Source of the DNA: CAZNLH01 sp964573995
GTDB lineage: Bacteria > Gemmatimonadota > CAZMKB01 > CAZNLH01
Direction: 5' to 3'
DNA: 64,000 nucleotides
NCBI GenBank assembly: GCA_964573995.1
Contig: CAZNLH010000001.1
Coordinates: 195,922-259,921, forward strand
Position 1 is the first letter of the stretch, and each line of letters opens with the position of its first letter. A program made the translations under genes and the position numbers. This document shows, one piece after another, positions 1-8,417 of this stretch. The notes under the pieces are model-generated. The model was not told the DNA's origin, did not search any database, and worked only from the letters and a program-made list of their open reading frames with translations.

Positions 1-837
1 TCCCATTTGGTTCGCTTCCCGAATATAATCAATGAATTCCTGCTTGTTCAAGGGAGAGTAATTCACCGCCTCCCTCTTCCTCGTTATGAAGGCCGACGAC
101 TGCTCGTCTACTCCCGGCAACGCCCTCAGCACCAGGCTGTCGGCGGTGTTGATATTGATCTTACCCCTTCCATATACCGTGAGGTGCTCGTAGAGGCCTG
201 GGGAGGCGCCCTTAGATCCGCTACCGAACAGGAGTTCCCGGTCGATGCCCCGTACGAGGAGCAACTCCTCAATGGAATCGAAGTTTGAATCCTTGCACGA
301 GTACGGCGGGTCCAGAGAGTTATAATAATCGTCTTCCGCCCCGTTGAGCATCGGCGTATCGTCGTGATCGCGCCAGTCGATGATGGCGTCGGAAATGGAG
401 TCCGCCCTACCGGAAGCAAGCCCTTGCCCGATCAATAATCCCCTGATGAGGTCACGTGATGCCAAGTTTATATTGATCTTGCTCTCCTCATCGGAGACCT
501 CTACCTCGTAACTGCCCTCTCCAAATGCAACGCTGTCGATGTCTGAAAAGTATTGTTCAAGATACCTGCCGTCTATATTCATCCCCTCTTCTGTTGGATG
601 GCTCAGGAGCGCCAGGGCGTGGTGGACGCCGGCAAGGGCAAGCAACTTTGCCTCCTCGCTCTGCTTGAAATTCCTGACGATGAAGGCCTCCTGCCTGACC
701 TCTCGAGAAAAGTAGGTCGCGGTGACACCGAGGACTATGATGATCCACAGGGTCAGTATCAGTGCGATACCCCTTTCCGCCACCCTCTCGTTTGTCGTAC
801 TCAGAGGACCTCCTACTGTGGATAGTGATACCACCAT
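1..837 (-). CDS. gspK: Type II secretion minor pseudopilin GspK, C-terminus cut off by window edge
   Basis: The minus strand stays open for 279 codons from the ATG at 837 down to base 1. The gene is therefore partial and its C-terminus lies outside the window. An N-terminal prepilin-type segment (ERGIALILTLWIIIVLG) is preceded by a short polar leader. It is followed by GspK features: SDEESKININ, an NLAS segment, a DWRD block and a second KININTAD repeat typical of the SAM-like domains. GspK caps the pseudopilus tip with GspI and GspJ in the inner membrane and periplasm. It starts one base past the gspJ stop, so translation is probably coupled. The start is debatable: a perfect AGGAGG lies 4 bases before an in-frame CTG at about 801, which would give a more usual short leader than the 837 ATG. 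Confidence 0.85.
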   Translation of the reverse strand, partial: MVVSLSTVGGPLSTTNERVAERGIALILTLWIIIVLGVTATYFSREVRQEAFIVRNFKQSEEAKLLALAGVHHALALLSHPTEEGMNIDGRYLEQYFSDIDSVAFGEGSYEVEVSDEESKININLASRDLIRGLLIGQGLASGRADSISDAIIDWRDHDDTPMLNGAEDDYYNSLDPPYSCKDSNFDSIEELLLVRGIDRELLFGSGSKGASPGLYEHLTVYGRGKININTADSLVLRALPGVDEQSSAFITRKREAVNYSPLNKQEFIDYIREANQMG

Positions 838-838
838 T

Positions 839-1642
839 TCACCTCACCGGTCTCTCGGGTATGTAAATAAGCAACGGGAGCCTTGTTACACGGAGGTCCG
901 CGGAATTACCTTCATGCCATGAGAGGTCGATCTCTATGGCCTCGGGTAATTCCCTATCGGAATCCCAATCCATCACCCATTCCGGTTCACCATTGTCTTC
1001 GGTCTTGAGGTATTTTACATCGAGCGCATCGATACCGCCGGTGAGCCTCAAGGTGTCCGTTCTCCATGGCCCGAACAAAGGCTTTCGTATCAGCATGAGG
1101 TCGCTCCCCCCATCATCACCACCACGATCGGCCAATAAGATCCGATTCCATGTCAGGACACGGCTGCCGTCTGGATATTCGGGAAGGGAGGAGAAGGACA
1201 GTCGATCTGATGGACTCCCCTGGACGGTGTCATCTTCACCCTTGAAACCGGTCTCTTCCTCTTTCGTCCCACTTCCAGCCTCGTTGCCGGCCTTTCCGAA
1301 GAACTCATCGCCGAGGAAGACCGTCCAGTTGCTGCTGCTGGGAGTGAGATAGGCGGAATTCAATTCCCTGGAGATGACCTCTCGTGCGATCCTTACCCGC
1401 TGAAAGGTATCAGCCTTACCTCGACTGATATCGACACTCCTGAGGCCGACATGCATGCTCTCATACAACACACCAACCAGCATGCCCAGTATCATCATGG
1501 ACACGATCAATTCAAGCAGGGTAAATCCATTAGAACCAATGGGGGTGGATGGCTCTCCATCCGGATTATCCTGAGTCGCGTCAGAAGAACAGTCCCCGGC
1601 GCCTCTCTCCATAGTTGTAAAGCATCGTGGCCAATTCAACAT
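839..1642 (-). CDS. gspJ: Type II secretion minor pseudopilin GspJ
   Basis: The 267-residue frame carries a prepilin cleavage/methylation motif (G-FTLLELIVSMMILGML) at about residues 39-55. A long variable periplasmic domain follows, containing a WNRILL strand and ending in LLIYIPERPVR, which fits GspJ. GspJ forms the pseudopilus tip complex with GspI and GspK. The position between gspI and gspK supports the assignment. The frame overlaps the end of gspI by about 60 bases. An internal ATG at 1612 would shorten the unusually long leader to 29 residues. Neither start has a clear ribosome binding site, so the start is uncertain. A Gly/Glu/Lys-rich insert near residues 120-145 looks like a disordered loop. 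Confidence 0.85.
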   Translation of the reverse strand: MLNWPRCFTTMERGAGDCSSDATQDNPDGEPSTPIGSNGFTLLELIVSMMILGMLVGVLYESMHVGLRSVDISRGKADTFQRVRIAREVISRELNSAYLTPSSSNWTVFLGDEFFGKAGNEAGSGTKEEETGFKGEDDTVQGSPSDRLSFSSLPEYPDGSRVLTWNRILLADRGGDDGGSDLMLIRKPLFGPWRTDTLRLTGGIDALDVKYLKTEDNGEPEWVMDWDSDRELPEAIEIDLSWHEGNSADLRVTRLPLLIYIPERPVR

Positions 1643-2021
1643 CTTTATCGACCAGTCCCTCCCTCCATTTCACCCTGAGGTGGAGTTCTCTGAGGTTTTC
1701 ATCGTCGGTCTGCTCGACATCAGTCTCCCAACTGTAATCGGAGAAGGGATCATCGAACGTCCCAGCCCTGGTGCCAAGCGCGGGAAAGCCCTCGATCTGC
1801 ATCTCATTGATCTTCCACCTGGACAAAAGGATGGCCTCCGTGGTACGGTGGACATCTTGACCAAGCCCGGTCCCGGCTGAAATTACCTGCATTATCACGG
1901 TAAGAGCCAAGCCGAGTATCGTCATCGCGATCATCAACTCAAGGAGAGTGAACCCCAACCTCGACTTTGTGCCCGAACCGATAATATCATATGAACCCCG
2001 GTCATTCGATGTAGACTTCAC
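1581..2021 (-). CDS. gspI: Type II secretion minor pseudopilin GspI
   Basis: This 146-residue protein has the prepilin peptidase site at G23-F24 followed by a hydrophobic helix (FTLLELMIAMTILGLAL). The GspI/XcpV hallmark ILLSRWKINEM lies near residue 65, corresponding to the A-xx-A-xxx-NxM pattern of the family. It is a minor pseudopilin of the pseudopilus tip. A GTG start at 2021 lies inside the end of gspH, with GAGGG 9 bases upstream, so translation is probably coupled. Length and gene order (H-I-J-K) are standard. The hydrophobic N-terminus and the short beta-rich C-terminal domain match the family. Confidence 0.87.
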   Translation of the reverse strand: MKSTSNDRGSYDIIGSGTKSRLGFTLLELMIAMTILGLALTVIMQVISAGTGLGQDVHRTTEAILLSRWKINEMQIEGFPALGTRAGTFDDPFSDYSWETDVEQTDDENLRELHLRVKWREGLVDKDVELATMLYNYGERRRGLFF

Positions 2022-2523
2022 CGGTCATACCCTCGATCTTTATCGTCTTTACCTTGCCATCCCGCGCATGCAGGACTATTCTTGCATCGGTCGCATTACC
2101 AAGGGGATGAAATGTGACGACACCGCTTCCGTCCGGGCCCTCCCTTGAGGTTACACTCATGCTGATCGTCCCTGGAACGGGTACCGGGTCGAGCGACGGG
2201 GTGCCTTCGGGACCATCGATACAACTGATGAGCGAGTCTGTCTCGTTGAACTCTATGGAAATCGGTCTTCCCCTTACTACTGAGAGTTCCCTTGCATTCC
2301 GCAGATACGCGGCAACATGCCTGGAAAATCCGGTTAAATCCCCCCCACCCAGGATACCGCCGAACCTGGGGATCGTCACGCCCAGGATTATCACCATTAT
2401 GATCATGACGACGACGAGTTCCAGGAGAGTGAAGCCCCGGGACCGTGTATAGGAATTCACGGTACGCATCCATTTGCCCAAGGAGGCCCTCCCCAGCGGC
2501 TCATCCAGATGAAAACGCTTCAT
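2002..2523 (-). CDS. gspH: Type II secretion pseudopilin GspH
   Basis: The protein is 173 residues. The leader of about 30 residues ends at RSRG, followed by FTLLELVVVMIIMVIILGVTIP, the prepilin N-terminus. The sequence then has a GspH/FimT-type domain with conserved elements (ARELSVVRGRPISIEF at about 77-92; a glycine-rich VVTFHPLGNATDARI strand near 137). GspH sits near the pseudopilus tip and links the major pseudopilin to the I-J-K complex. It follows gspG by 33 bases and overlaps gspI by 20. The start has GGAAGAGGA upstream; a second Met at residue 19 is a possible alternative that gives a more usual leader. Confidence 0.87.
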   Translation of the reverse strand: MKRFHLDEPLGRASLGKWMRTVNSYTRSRGFTLLELVVVMIIMVIILGVTIPRFGGILGGGDLTGFSRHVAAYLRNARELSVVRGRPISIEFNETDSLISCIDGPEGTPSLDPVPVPGTISMSVTSREGPDGSGVVTFHPLGNATDARIVLHARDGKVKTIKIEGMTGEVYIE

Positions 2524-2556
2524 CGTCCTCTTCCAAGTTGAAGGTGGCAGGCGCCT

Positions 2557-3024
2557 TTATTCCCAACTCTTGATGTCCTGATCTTCATCCACCCCCCCCT
2601 CTTTGCCGTCTCTTCCCAGCGTATAGAGGTCATAACTGTCCGGATTGACCTCTCCTGGACTTATGTAATGATATGGCACGTCCCATGGATCGAGAGGGAC
2701 AACCAACTTTTTCAGGTATGGTCCGCTCCAGTGTCTCGGATACGGGGGGATATCAGGTTCTCGGACAAGGGCCTCCAGTCCCTGATCAGTAGTCGGGTAG
2801 AAGTCGTTATCCAGCCTGTAATTGTCGAGGGCGACACCGAGGTTTTCGATTTGCATTCTCGCTGCGCTTGTCTTCGCCTTCCCGACGTTGCGGAAGAGCC
2901 TCGGCCCCACGAGGCTGGCCAAAACCGCAAGGATGATAATCACCACTATCATCTCTATCAGGGTGAATCCCCCCGGGGACTTCTTTCCGCCTACTCCCCT
3001 ACACCGGTCGATCGCTTTATTCAT
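2557..3024 (-). CDS. gspG: Type II secretion major pseudopilin GspG
   Basis: This 155-residue protein has a charged leader (cleavage before FTLIEMIVVIIILAVLASLVGP at about residue 20). The GspG-specific C-terminal domain follows: an ENLGVALDNYRLDNDFYPTT segment, a GLEALV helix, GPYLKK, DPWDVPYHY and SYDLYTLGRDG. The last elements hold the calcium-binding loop of the family. It is the main subunit of the periplasmic pseudopilus and is assembled by GspE and GspF, which are encoded just upstream. A strong AGGAGGTG lies before the ATG. Length is typical. Confidence 0.95.
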   Translation of the reverse strand: MNKAIDRCRGVGGKKSPGGFTLIEMIVVIIILAVLASLVGPRLFRNVGKAKTSAARMQIENLGVALDNYRLDNDFYPTTDQGLEALVREPDIPPYPRHWSGPYLKKLVVPLDPWDVPYHYISPGEVNPDSYDLYTLGRDGKEGGVDEDQDIKSWE

Positions 3025-3069
3025 CTCGCACCTCCTGAATCAGGTCTGAATCAATTTTATCCCGTGTGC

Positions 3070-4296
3070 TCAGAATGGGAGTTCGTTAAGGCTTGTAATT
3101 GCCATCAGCAGGGACAGTACGACGAATCCAATCACACCTCCGAAAAAGAGAATCATCGCCGGTTCGATGAGTGAGATCATATTTTTTATGGCGGCCTGGG
3201 CCTCATTCTCAAAGATATCGGATACCTTCAGCAACATCTGGCTGAGCCTGCCGGTCTCCTCACCCACTGCTATCATATGTATCGCCATTGGCGGGAACAC
3301 CCCCCGTTCCCTGAGTGGCGGGGCGATGTTCTCACCCTCTTTCAGGCTGTCATGGACTTCCTGGATAGCGTTGGTGAAAATCTGGTTTTGGAACGTATCT
3401 TTCGCCACCAGGAGGGCCTGGAGGATTGGGACACCACTTTCAATCAGGGTACCAAGAGTCCGGCTGAAGCGCGAAACGGCCACCTTCTTGTTAAGGTCAC
3501 CGATAAGAGGAAACGAGACCTTCAAGTTGTCCCATCTAAAGCGCCCCGGCTCGGTTCCTATATATCCTCTCATCCCGAAGACAAGAAGGATCATAAAGGT
3601 AAGGATAAGCCACCAATACGTGGTGATGAAATGGCTTATGGAGAGGAGGATCGACGTGCTAAGGGGGAGAGACTGGCCAAGATCTTCAAAAATCCCGGTG
3701 AATCTGGGCAGGACGAAAGTCATGAGGACGAGGACTGCGATTCCACCGACTACCGTCAGAAGAGTAGGGTAGATCATGGCCGACCGCACCTGTGCCCTTA
3801 ATCGTTGTTCTTCCTCGAGATAATCCGCGAGGCGCCTGAAGGCCACCTCGAGAAACCCCCCAAATTCACCCGCGGCAACGATGCTGACGTATAACGGTGA
3901 AAAATAGGCGGGAAAGTCCCTCATGGTATCCGCCAACGACTTGCCCGCCTGGACATTACTCCGAATCTTTCGCACTACTTCCTTGAAACGAGCGTCCTGG
4001 ATAATTTCCAACCCGATGGTCAACGCCCTATCTAGAGGTACCCCGGAATCGAGCATCGTGGCGAGTTGGATGGTAAACGGAATTACATGCTTCGATTTGC
4101 CCCTAAAGCGCGAGACGATCTCCCCGATATCGACCGCTGCTATGGCACTCTCGGCCTCGCCCTCCTCGATCACGCGAATCGGGTAGAGTTCCAGCCGGTG
4201 GAGTTGATCAATCACCTCCACAGTCGTCCTTGCCTCCATATCCCCCGTCATGACCTTTCCCTCACCGTCAGAGGCCTCATACTTGAATACGGGCAT
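3070..4296 (-). CDS. gspF: Type II secretion inner-membrane platform protein GspF
   Basis: The protein is 408 residues with two GspF/PilC repeats (about residues 70-195 and 272-395). Each has the cytoplasmic helical bundle followed by a membrane segment (TLLTVVGGIAVLVLMTFVLP around 175-195; a WWLILTFMILLVFG helix near 230; ILFFGGVIGFVVLSLLMAI near the C-terminus). Motifs such as LATMLDSGVPLDRAL and LGTLIESGVPILQAL are diagnostic. It is the polytopic platform on which GspE powers pseudopilus extension. It lies 10 bases after gspE and has AGAAGG before the ATG. Length is exactly that of the family. Confidence 0.95.
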   Translation of the reverse strand: MPVFKYEASDGEGKVMTGDMEARTTVEVIDQLHRLELYPIRVIEEGEAESAIAAVDIGEIVSRFRGKSKHVIPFTIQLATMLDSGVPLDRALTIGLEIIQDARFKEVVRKIRSNVQAGKSLADTMRDFPAYFSPLYVSIVAAGEFGGFLEVAFRRLADYLEEEQRLRAQVRSAMIYPTLLTVVGGIAVLVLMTFVLPRFTGIFEDLGQSLPLSTSILLSISHFITTYWWLILTFMILLVFGMRGYIGTEPGRFRWDNLKVSFPLIGDLNKKVAVSRFSRTLGTLIESGVPILQALLVAKDTFQNQIFTNAIQEVHDSLKEGENIAPPLRERGVFPPMAIHMIAVGEETGRLSQMLLKVSDIFENEAQAAIKNMISLIEPAMILFFGGVIGFVVLSLLMAITSLNELPF

Positions 4297-4306
4297 TGAT
4301 AACCTT

Positions 4307-5875
4307 CTACTCCTCTTCCTGGGTCACGCGAAGCACTTCGTTAATCGTCGTCTCACCAGCAATGACCTTTTCCCAGCCGTCCTTCCTCAGGGTGGTCATA
4401 CCGGACCTGATCGCCGCGTCCCGCAGGTCGCTCAAACTTGTACTATCGAGGATCATGTGCCTTATTTCATCCGTCATGATGAGAAGTTCGAAGATGCCGA
4501 CCCTCCCCATGTAACCCGTGAAATTGCACTCTTCGCAACCCCTCCCGTGGTATATATGGATGTCCCTCCTGGATCCTCTCGCCAGGTTTAACTCCTCGAG
4601 AACGCCCTTTTCCGGCTGTATCTCTTCTCTGCACGACCTGCAGATTCGTCTTACCAGGCGTTGTGCCATGATCCCCTCGACCGCCGAGGCGACGAGGTAT
4701 CCCTCCACACCCATATCCACCATTCTCGTCATGCCGCCGGGGGCATCATTGGTATGGATCGTGCTGAAGACCAGGTGGCCGGTAAGCGCGGAGTGGATGG
4801 CAATCTCGGCCGTCTCAAAATCACGCATCTCCCCTATCATTATGATATCCGGGTCTTGTCTCACTATCGACCTTAGGCCGGTTGCAAACGTAAACCCTAT
4901 CTTCGGCTTAATGGGAATCTGATTGATGCCGGCGAGGTGATACTCAACGGGATCTTCGAGGGTGATGATCTTCTTTTCCGGTGAGTTGATCTTCTCGAGA
5001 ACCGCATATAGCGTAGTCGTTTTCCCGCTCCCGGTCGGGCCTGTGACCAGGATGATTCCATGGGGACGTTTGATCAACTTGCTGAACTTCTCGTACATCT
5101 CCGCGGAGAACCCGATGTCCTCCAGGCTCATCAAGATGCTGCTCTTGTCAAGTATCCTGATTACCACGCTCTCGCCATATAGCGTCGGCACCGTTGAGAC
5201 GCGGAAGTCTATATCCTTGTCGCCGATCCGCATCCTTATCCTACCGTCCTGTGCGAGCCGCCTCTCTGCAATATTCAGTTCAGCCATGATCTTCAACCTG
5301 GAGATTATGGCCGCCTGGAATCGCTTCGCGGGGGAGGATATATCGTGAAGAATTCCATCGATCCGGTAGCGCACCCTGAGTTGATCCTCCATCGCCTCGA
5401 GGTGGATGTCGCTGGCACGTTTCTTTAATGCCTCTATAATTATCAGGTTCACCAGTTTTATCACCGGCGCCTGGCTGGCCAGATCCCTCAAATCCTGTGT
5501 GCCGTTTCCGCGGTCTTCCACGAGGGCCAGGTCATCTTCGCTCATGTCCTTCACCATCTTTTCAATGGTCTCCACTCCTTCCCCATAATACTTCCTGATG
5601 GCCTCCAGGATCTCTTCCGGCGATGCGGCAACGGGTTCTATCTCCATGTGCAGCAGGGACCTGAGATCGTCGATCGTATAGATATCCTGCGGGTCCGCAA
5701 ACGCCACTCTCAGGGTGCCGTCTTTTATCCTTAATGGGATAAACCGGTATTCTTCCATATATTTAGGAGAGATCCTGAGATTGATGGATTCATCAATTTC
5801 TTCCTCGACCTTGACCATCGCTGGCATCCCGCCGTTTATCGGGTAGGCCCCCTCTTCTTCTCGTGCTTCATCCAT
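4307..5875 (-). CDS. gspE: Type II secretion assembly ATPase GspE
   Basis: The protein is 522 residues. An N-terminal T2SSE domain (about 30-150) precedes the ATPase core. The Walker A GPTGSGKTT lies at 279-287, with an ITLEDPVEY Asp box near 306, a Walker B region ending IGEMRD near 345, and a His box (GHLVFSTIHTNDA). A zinc-binding tetracysteine follows (CRSC near 427 and CEEC near 455). It energises pseudopilus polymerisation from the cytoplasm. It is the first gene of the gsp operon visible here. gspC, gspD, gspL and gspM are not in the window; they may lie beyond gspK or elsewhere. I found no convincing promoter in the 276 bases between this gene and the tRNA. Confidence 0.95.
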   Translation of the reverse strand: MDEAREEEGAYPINGGMPAMVKVEEEIDESINLRISPKYMEEYRFIPLRIKDGTLRVAFADPQDIYTIDDLRSLLHMEIEPVAASPEEILEAIRKYYGEGVETIEKMVKDMSEDDLALVEDRGNGTQDLRDLASQAPVIKLVNLIIIEALKKRASDIHLEAMEDQLRVRYRIDGILHDISSPAKRFQAAIISRLKIMAELNIAERRLAQDGRIRMRIGDKDIDFRVSTVPTLYGESVVIRILDKSSILMSLEDIGFSAEMYEKFSKLIKRPHGIILVTGPTGSGKTTTLYAVLEKINSPEKKIITLEDPVEYHLAGINQIPIKPKIGFTFATGLRSIVRQDPDIIMIGEMRDFETAEIAIHSALTGHLVFSTIHTNDAPGGMTRMVDMGVEGYLVASAVEGIMAQRLVRRICRSCREEIQPEKGVLEELNLARGSRRDIHIYHGRGCEECNFTGYMGRVGIFELLIMTDEIRHMILDSTSLSDLRDAAIRSGMTTLRKDGWEKVIAGETTINEVLRVTQEEE

Positions 5876-6152
5876 CGAACTGAACCAGGCTGTGTATCCT
5901 TCCGTGTTTTTCCAACGTGAGCGACTTCGGTTGGGAAATTACAAGGATTCGTGGCCTCATGGTCATTCCGCTCAATACAGTGAGACTCGTGAAGTTATAC
6001 CATTCCCTATAAAATAGTGTTCCCGGGAGAGTATCTTAAGCAAGAACGGGGCCTTGAAGGATTTGCAGGGGAAATTCCGCTTCCGATTCACGTCTCTGCA
6101 CGGTACGAGTCTTCATGGCTCTTGAAATCGGAGAGGCAAAAGATATAAAAGG

Positions 6153-6238
6153 TGGTGCCGAAGGCCGGACTCGAACCGGCACGGGGATTCCCCACTGCCC
6201 CCTCAAGACAGCGTGTCTACCAGTTCCACCACTTCGGC
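6153..6238 (-). tRNA. tRNA-Leu, anticodon GAG
   Basis: The minus strand folds as a class II tRNA of 86 bases. The acceptor stem is GCCGAAG/CTTCGGC, the anticodon loop is TTGAGGG closed by CTGTC/GGCAG, and there is a long variable arm. The T-loop is GTTCGAG, the discriminator is A, and CCA is encoded. A T-rich stretch follows the 3' end. It lies 65 bases downstream of secG, as leuU does in E. coli, and is probably cotranscribed from the secG promoter. Confidence 0.96.
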
Positions 6239-6303
6239 ACCCTGCTGAGCAATCGGTATATCAGATGAAATCAACTTGAAAACACGTGGTGAGGCATGCC
6301 GGT

Positions 6304-6678
6304 TCAGGGGCCTTTTTTTTCCTTCTTCGCTGTTTCACCCGTAGCGGGGGGCTCAGTCTTCTCGATCAGCATTTGTGCCTCCGGATTGAAAGGCTGGGGT
6401 TCCCTGATGCGCGAAGTCTCTCCAGGTGCAACGGTCTTTGCCGTATGTTTCATAGAACCCATAGCAAGGAATATGGATGTAATGAAGAAGATAGCGCCGA
6501 GCACGGTGGTCAATTTGCTCAAGAAAGTTGCCGCCCCACGTCCGCCAAAGACGGCATCAGTGCCGCCGCTCCCGCCGAACGTGCTTGCCAGCCCCCCACC
6601 ACTCCCCGATTGAAGTAATACCGCAACGACTATGACAAGACTCACGAGGACATGCAGGCCCACAACTATCTCGAACAT
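6304..6678 (-). CDS. secG: Preprotein translocase subunit SecG
   Basis: The protein is 124 residues with two membrane helices (about 4-22 and 55-73). They are separated by the Gly/Ser-rich loop QSGSGGGLASTFGGSGG, the hallmark of SecG. A charged, Pro/Glu/Lys-rich cytoplasmic tail follows. It is the accessory subunit of the SecYEG channel. The gene sits upstream of tRNA-Leu and is preceded by a consensus promoter. In many bacteria it directly follows tpiA; here tpiA is 4 kb away, on the other side of a pilin/YfhO island. Confidence 0.95.
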   Translation of the reverse strand: MFEIVVGLHVLVSLVIVVAVLLQSGSGGGLASTFGGSGGTDAVFGGRGAATFLSKLTTVLGAIFFITSIFLAMGSMKHTAKTVAPGETSRIREPQPFNPEAQMLIEKTEPPATGETAKKEKKGP

Positions 6679-6748
6679 CGCTAACCGGCCGCCTTACTCA
6701 AGGATCTTAAGGTTGCCCCCTCACTCACCCATACCACTTGTACGATAA

Positions 6749-6777
6749 ATAATATATCGGGCCATCAATCATGTCAA
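6749..6777 (-). promoter_or_regulatory. Sigma-70-type promoter of secG and tRNA-Leu
   Basis: TTGACA at 6777-6772, a 17-base spacer and TATTAT at 6754-6749 (minus strand). The predicted start of transcription is about 65 bases upstream of the secG ATG. The match to consensus is very close and the orientation is correct. Confidence 0.75.
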
Positions 6778-7351
6778 TGCCGTTACCGGTCATTAGCAGG
6801 CTCTCGCCCGGCGGAATTTTTTTCTTACCGATGTGATCAATCGCTTCCCTCTCGATAAAGACGCTATCCTACTCCTGGTATCATGTCCCGGAAGTTACTT
6901 TGCAGATTTTCTGCGGTGAACTGCGCGGGTCCTGTCGCCGGACACCCCCACGCTTTGACGCCCTGTGACCCTATATCCTGCCGGTAGGCCTTAGAATGGA
7001 TCATGTTGGTATAATTATTGCAAATTCGAATATCGTCCGATCCCGTGGCCAGTTGTGCTCCCTATTATCGGATTGTTCATGGCAGCACAAACGTGACTTC
7101 TTGTAGAGAAAGGGTTGAAGACGGAGATAAGCAGCGGCAATAGGCCTGTGACCTTGAACAGGCGGGCGTATCTCATTAGTGTGGAGACCGCCGTGAAATC
7201 CGCACTCCGAGGGGGCGAAACCATGTCTCTCCCTTCAATCCATGAGAAGGAAGTCCATCCCTTGAGAGGACTCAGGCGGAGCGTCTACATCACCAGTGTC
7301 ATGGGTTACCGGATGTTCAGGACACAAGCAAACCCTGAGAAAGGAGGTGAG
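6778..7351 (+). promoter_or_regulatory. Intergenic region with extended -10 promoter and long pilin leader
   Basis: No convincing gene is seen here. On the plus strand TGG-TATAAT at 7007-7015 is an extended -10 element without a good -35. Transcription from it would give a leader of about 330 bases before the pilin at 7352. The leader contains inverted repeats TTGTGCT/AGCACAA (7053-7059/7084-7090) and GCCTGT/ACAGGC (7144-7149/7158-7163). The frame is open in phase with the pilin from 7115, but the strong ribosome binding site at 7341-7348 marks the real start. I could not match the leader to a known riboswitch class. Confidence 0.45.
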
Positions 7352-7765
7352 ATGATGTCCTCAACAAAGTCCCGCCAGGGCTTTACGCTCATCGAGTTGG
7401 TCATTGTCCTGGTGATCCTCGGGCTCTTGGCTGCCGTGGCTATCCCCAGGTATTTCGACCTCCAGAGGGATGCCCAGGTCTCGGCCAACAGGGGCTGGAT
7501 GGGCGGCCTCAGGAGCGCTATCGGCATACAGATGGCCGGTGTGGCGCTGGGAAAGACCACCACGCCAGATCCCATGAGCCACAATCCCCATTGGAACCGG
7601 ACCTCGGTGGAAAACCTGGTCCAGGGTGGGCAGACGGCCAGGCCGACTTCTTTGAGTTCGATCGGTACCAACCAATGGAGAGGTTATTACGACGCCACTC
7701 ACACCACGAACTGGACACTGAGTTGGAATGGTACCAACGGCGTCTGGGAGATTCGTGGGCCGTAG
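7352..7765 (+). CDS. MshA-like type IV pilin, copy 1
   Basis: The protein is 137 residues. An AAAGGAGGTGAG ribosome binding site decides the start at MMSSTKSRQG. The prepilin cleavage site is G10-F11, followed by FTLIELVIVLVILGLLAAVAIP with the conserved Glu5 of mature pilins. The C-terminal half (NRTSVENLVQGG, SSIGTNQWRGYY, a WEIRGP end) resembles MSHA-type or pseudopilin domains. It is probably assembled into a type IV pilus or pseudopilus, perhaps by machinery elsewhere in the genome; the nearby GspE/F system is another candidate. A paralogue of identical length follows 238 bases downstream. It is transcribed opposite to the flanking housekeeping genes. Confidence 0.85.
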   Translation: MMSSTKSRQGFTLIELVIVLVILGLLAAVAIPRYFDLQRDAQVSANRGWMGGLRSAIGIQMAGVALGKTTTPDPMSHNPHWNRTSVENLVQGGQTARPTSLSSIGTNQWRGYYDATHTTNWTLSWNGTNGVWEIRGP

Positions 7766-7815
7766 GTGTCATTGGTCGGGTAGATACCGACCTAAAGGTG
7801 TGTAACAGGAACACA

Positions 7816-7851
7816 GAAGGGGCCCATTACAGCATTAGAGCGGGCCCCTTC
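7816..7851 (+). terminator. Strong GC hairpin after pilin copy 1
   Basis: GAAGGGGCCC at 7816-7825 pairs perfectly with GGGCCCCTTC at 7842-7851 around a 16-base loop. There is no T-tract after it, so it is not a classical Rho-independent terminator. It could attenuate transcription or protect the pilin mRNA 3' end. Confidence 0.45.
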
Positions 7852-8003
7852 ACCGTTGACTCCAATAAGCAATATCTCGCGGGGGGCAGGACGCAGCCGT
7901 TAATATTATTATTACATGCGGTCCCGCCCGAAGAGTACTGGAAATAACTGTTGACTCGTTACACTTCTTCAGAAAAGAGAGGCGGATGGAAGGAGAGAAG
8001 AAA

Positions 8004-8417
8004 ATGAGACCGAATACCAAAAAAGATCGAGGCTTCACGCTCATCGAGTTGCTGATCGTACTGGTGATCCTCGGGCTCCTATCGTCGGTTGCGCTCCCCC
8101 GGTATTTCGATCTGCAGCGCGACGCCGAGGTTGCCGCAAACCATGGATGGATGGGGGGCATGAGGGCGGCGATAGGGATACAATTGGCCGGCGTGGTCCT
8201 GGGCAAGACGACCGGCCCGGATCCGAGGGCATCCAGCCCTGCATGGAACCGGACCTCCGTGGAGAATCTCCTACAGGGGGGATCCACCGCAAGGCCTACT
8301 TCCCTCAGCAGTGTCGGCACGAATCAGTGGAGCGGTTACTACAACGCCACCAGTACGACGAACTGGACCCTGTCATACAATTCGTCCAACCAGACCTGGG
8401 AGATCGTGGGGCCCTGA
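8004..8417 (+). CDS. MshA-like type IV pilin, copy 2
   Basis: The protein is 137 residues, starting at the ATG at 8004 (GGAGAGAAG just upstream). An in-frame ATG at 7986 would add six residues. It has the prepilin site DRG-FTLIELLIVLVILGLL and is collinear with the upstream pilin throughout: WNRTSVENL, the GG-TARPTSLSS block, TNQW-GYY, TTNWTLS and a WEI-GP end are shared. The mature parts align without gaps, so this is a tandem duplication. The C-terminal strand has diverged to NSSNQT. It is a secreted filament subunit. No pilus ATPase or prepilin peptidase accompanies the pair. Confidence 0.85.
   Translation: MRPNTKKDRGFTLIELLIVLVILGLLSSVALPRYFDLQRDAEVAANHGWMGGMRAAIGIQLAGVVLGKTTGPDPRASSPAWNRTSVENLLQGGSTARPTSLSSVGTNQWSGYYNATSTTNWTLSYNSSNQTWEIVGP

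Noticed and set aside
6778..7351. Known riboswitch (c-di-GMP-I or cobalamin) before the pilins
   Set aside because: A GTGAAATCCGC segment looks slightly B12-like, but neither the B12 box nor the c-di-GMP-I core motifs are present.
7115..7351. In-frame N-terminal extension of pilin copy 1
   Set aside because: The strong AAAGGAGGTGAG site and the prepilin leader length place the start at 7352; the upstream residues resemble no signal sequence.
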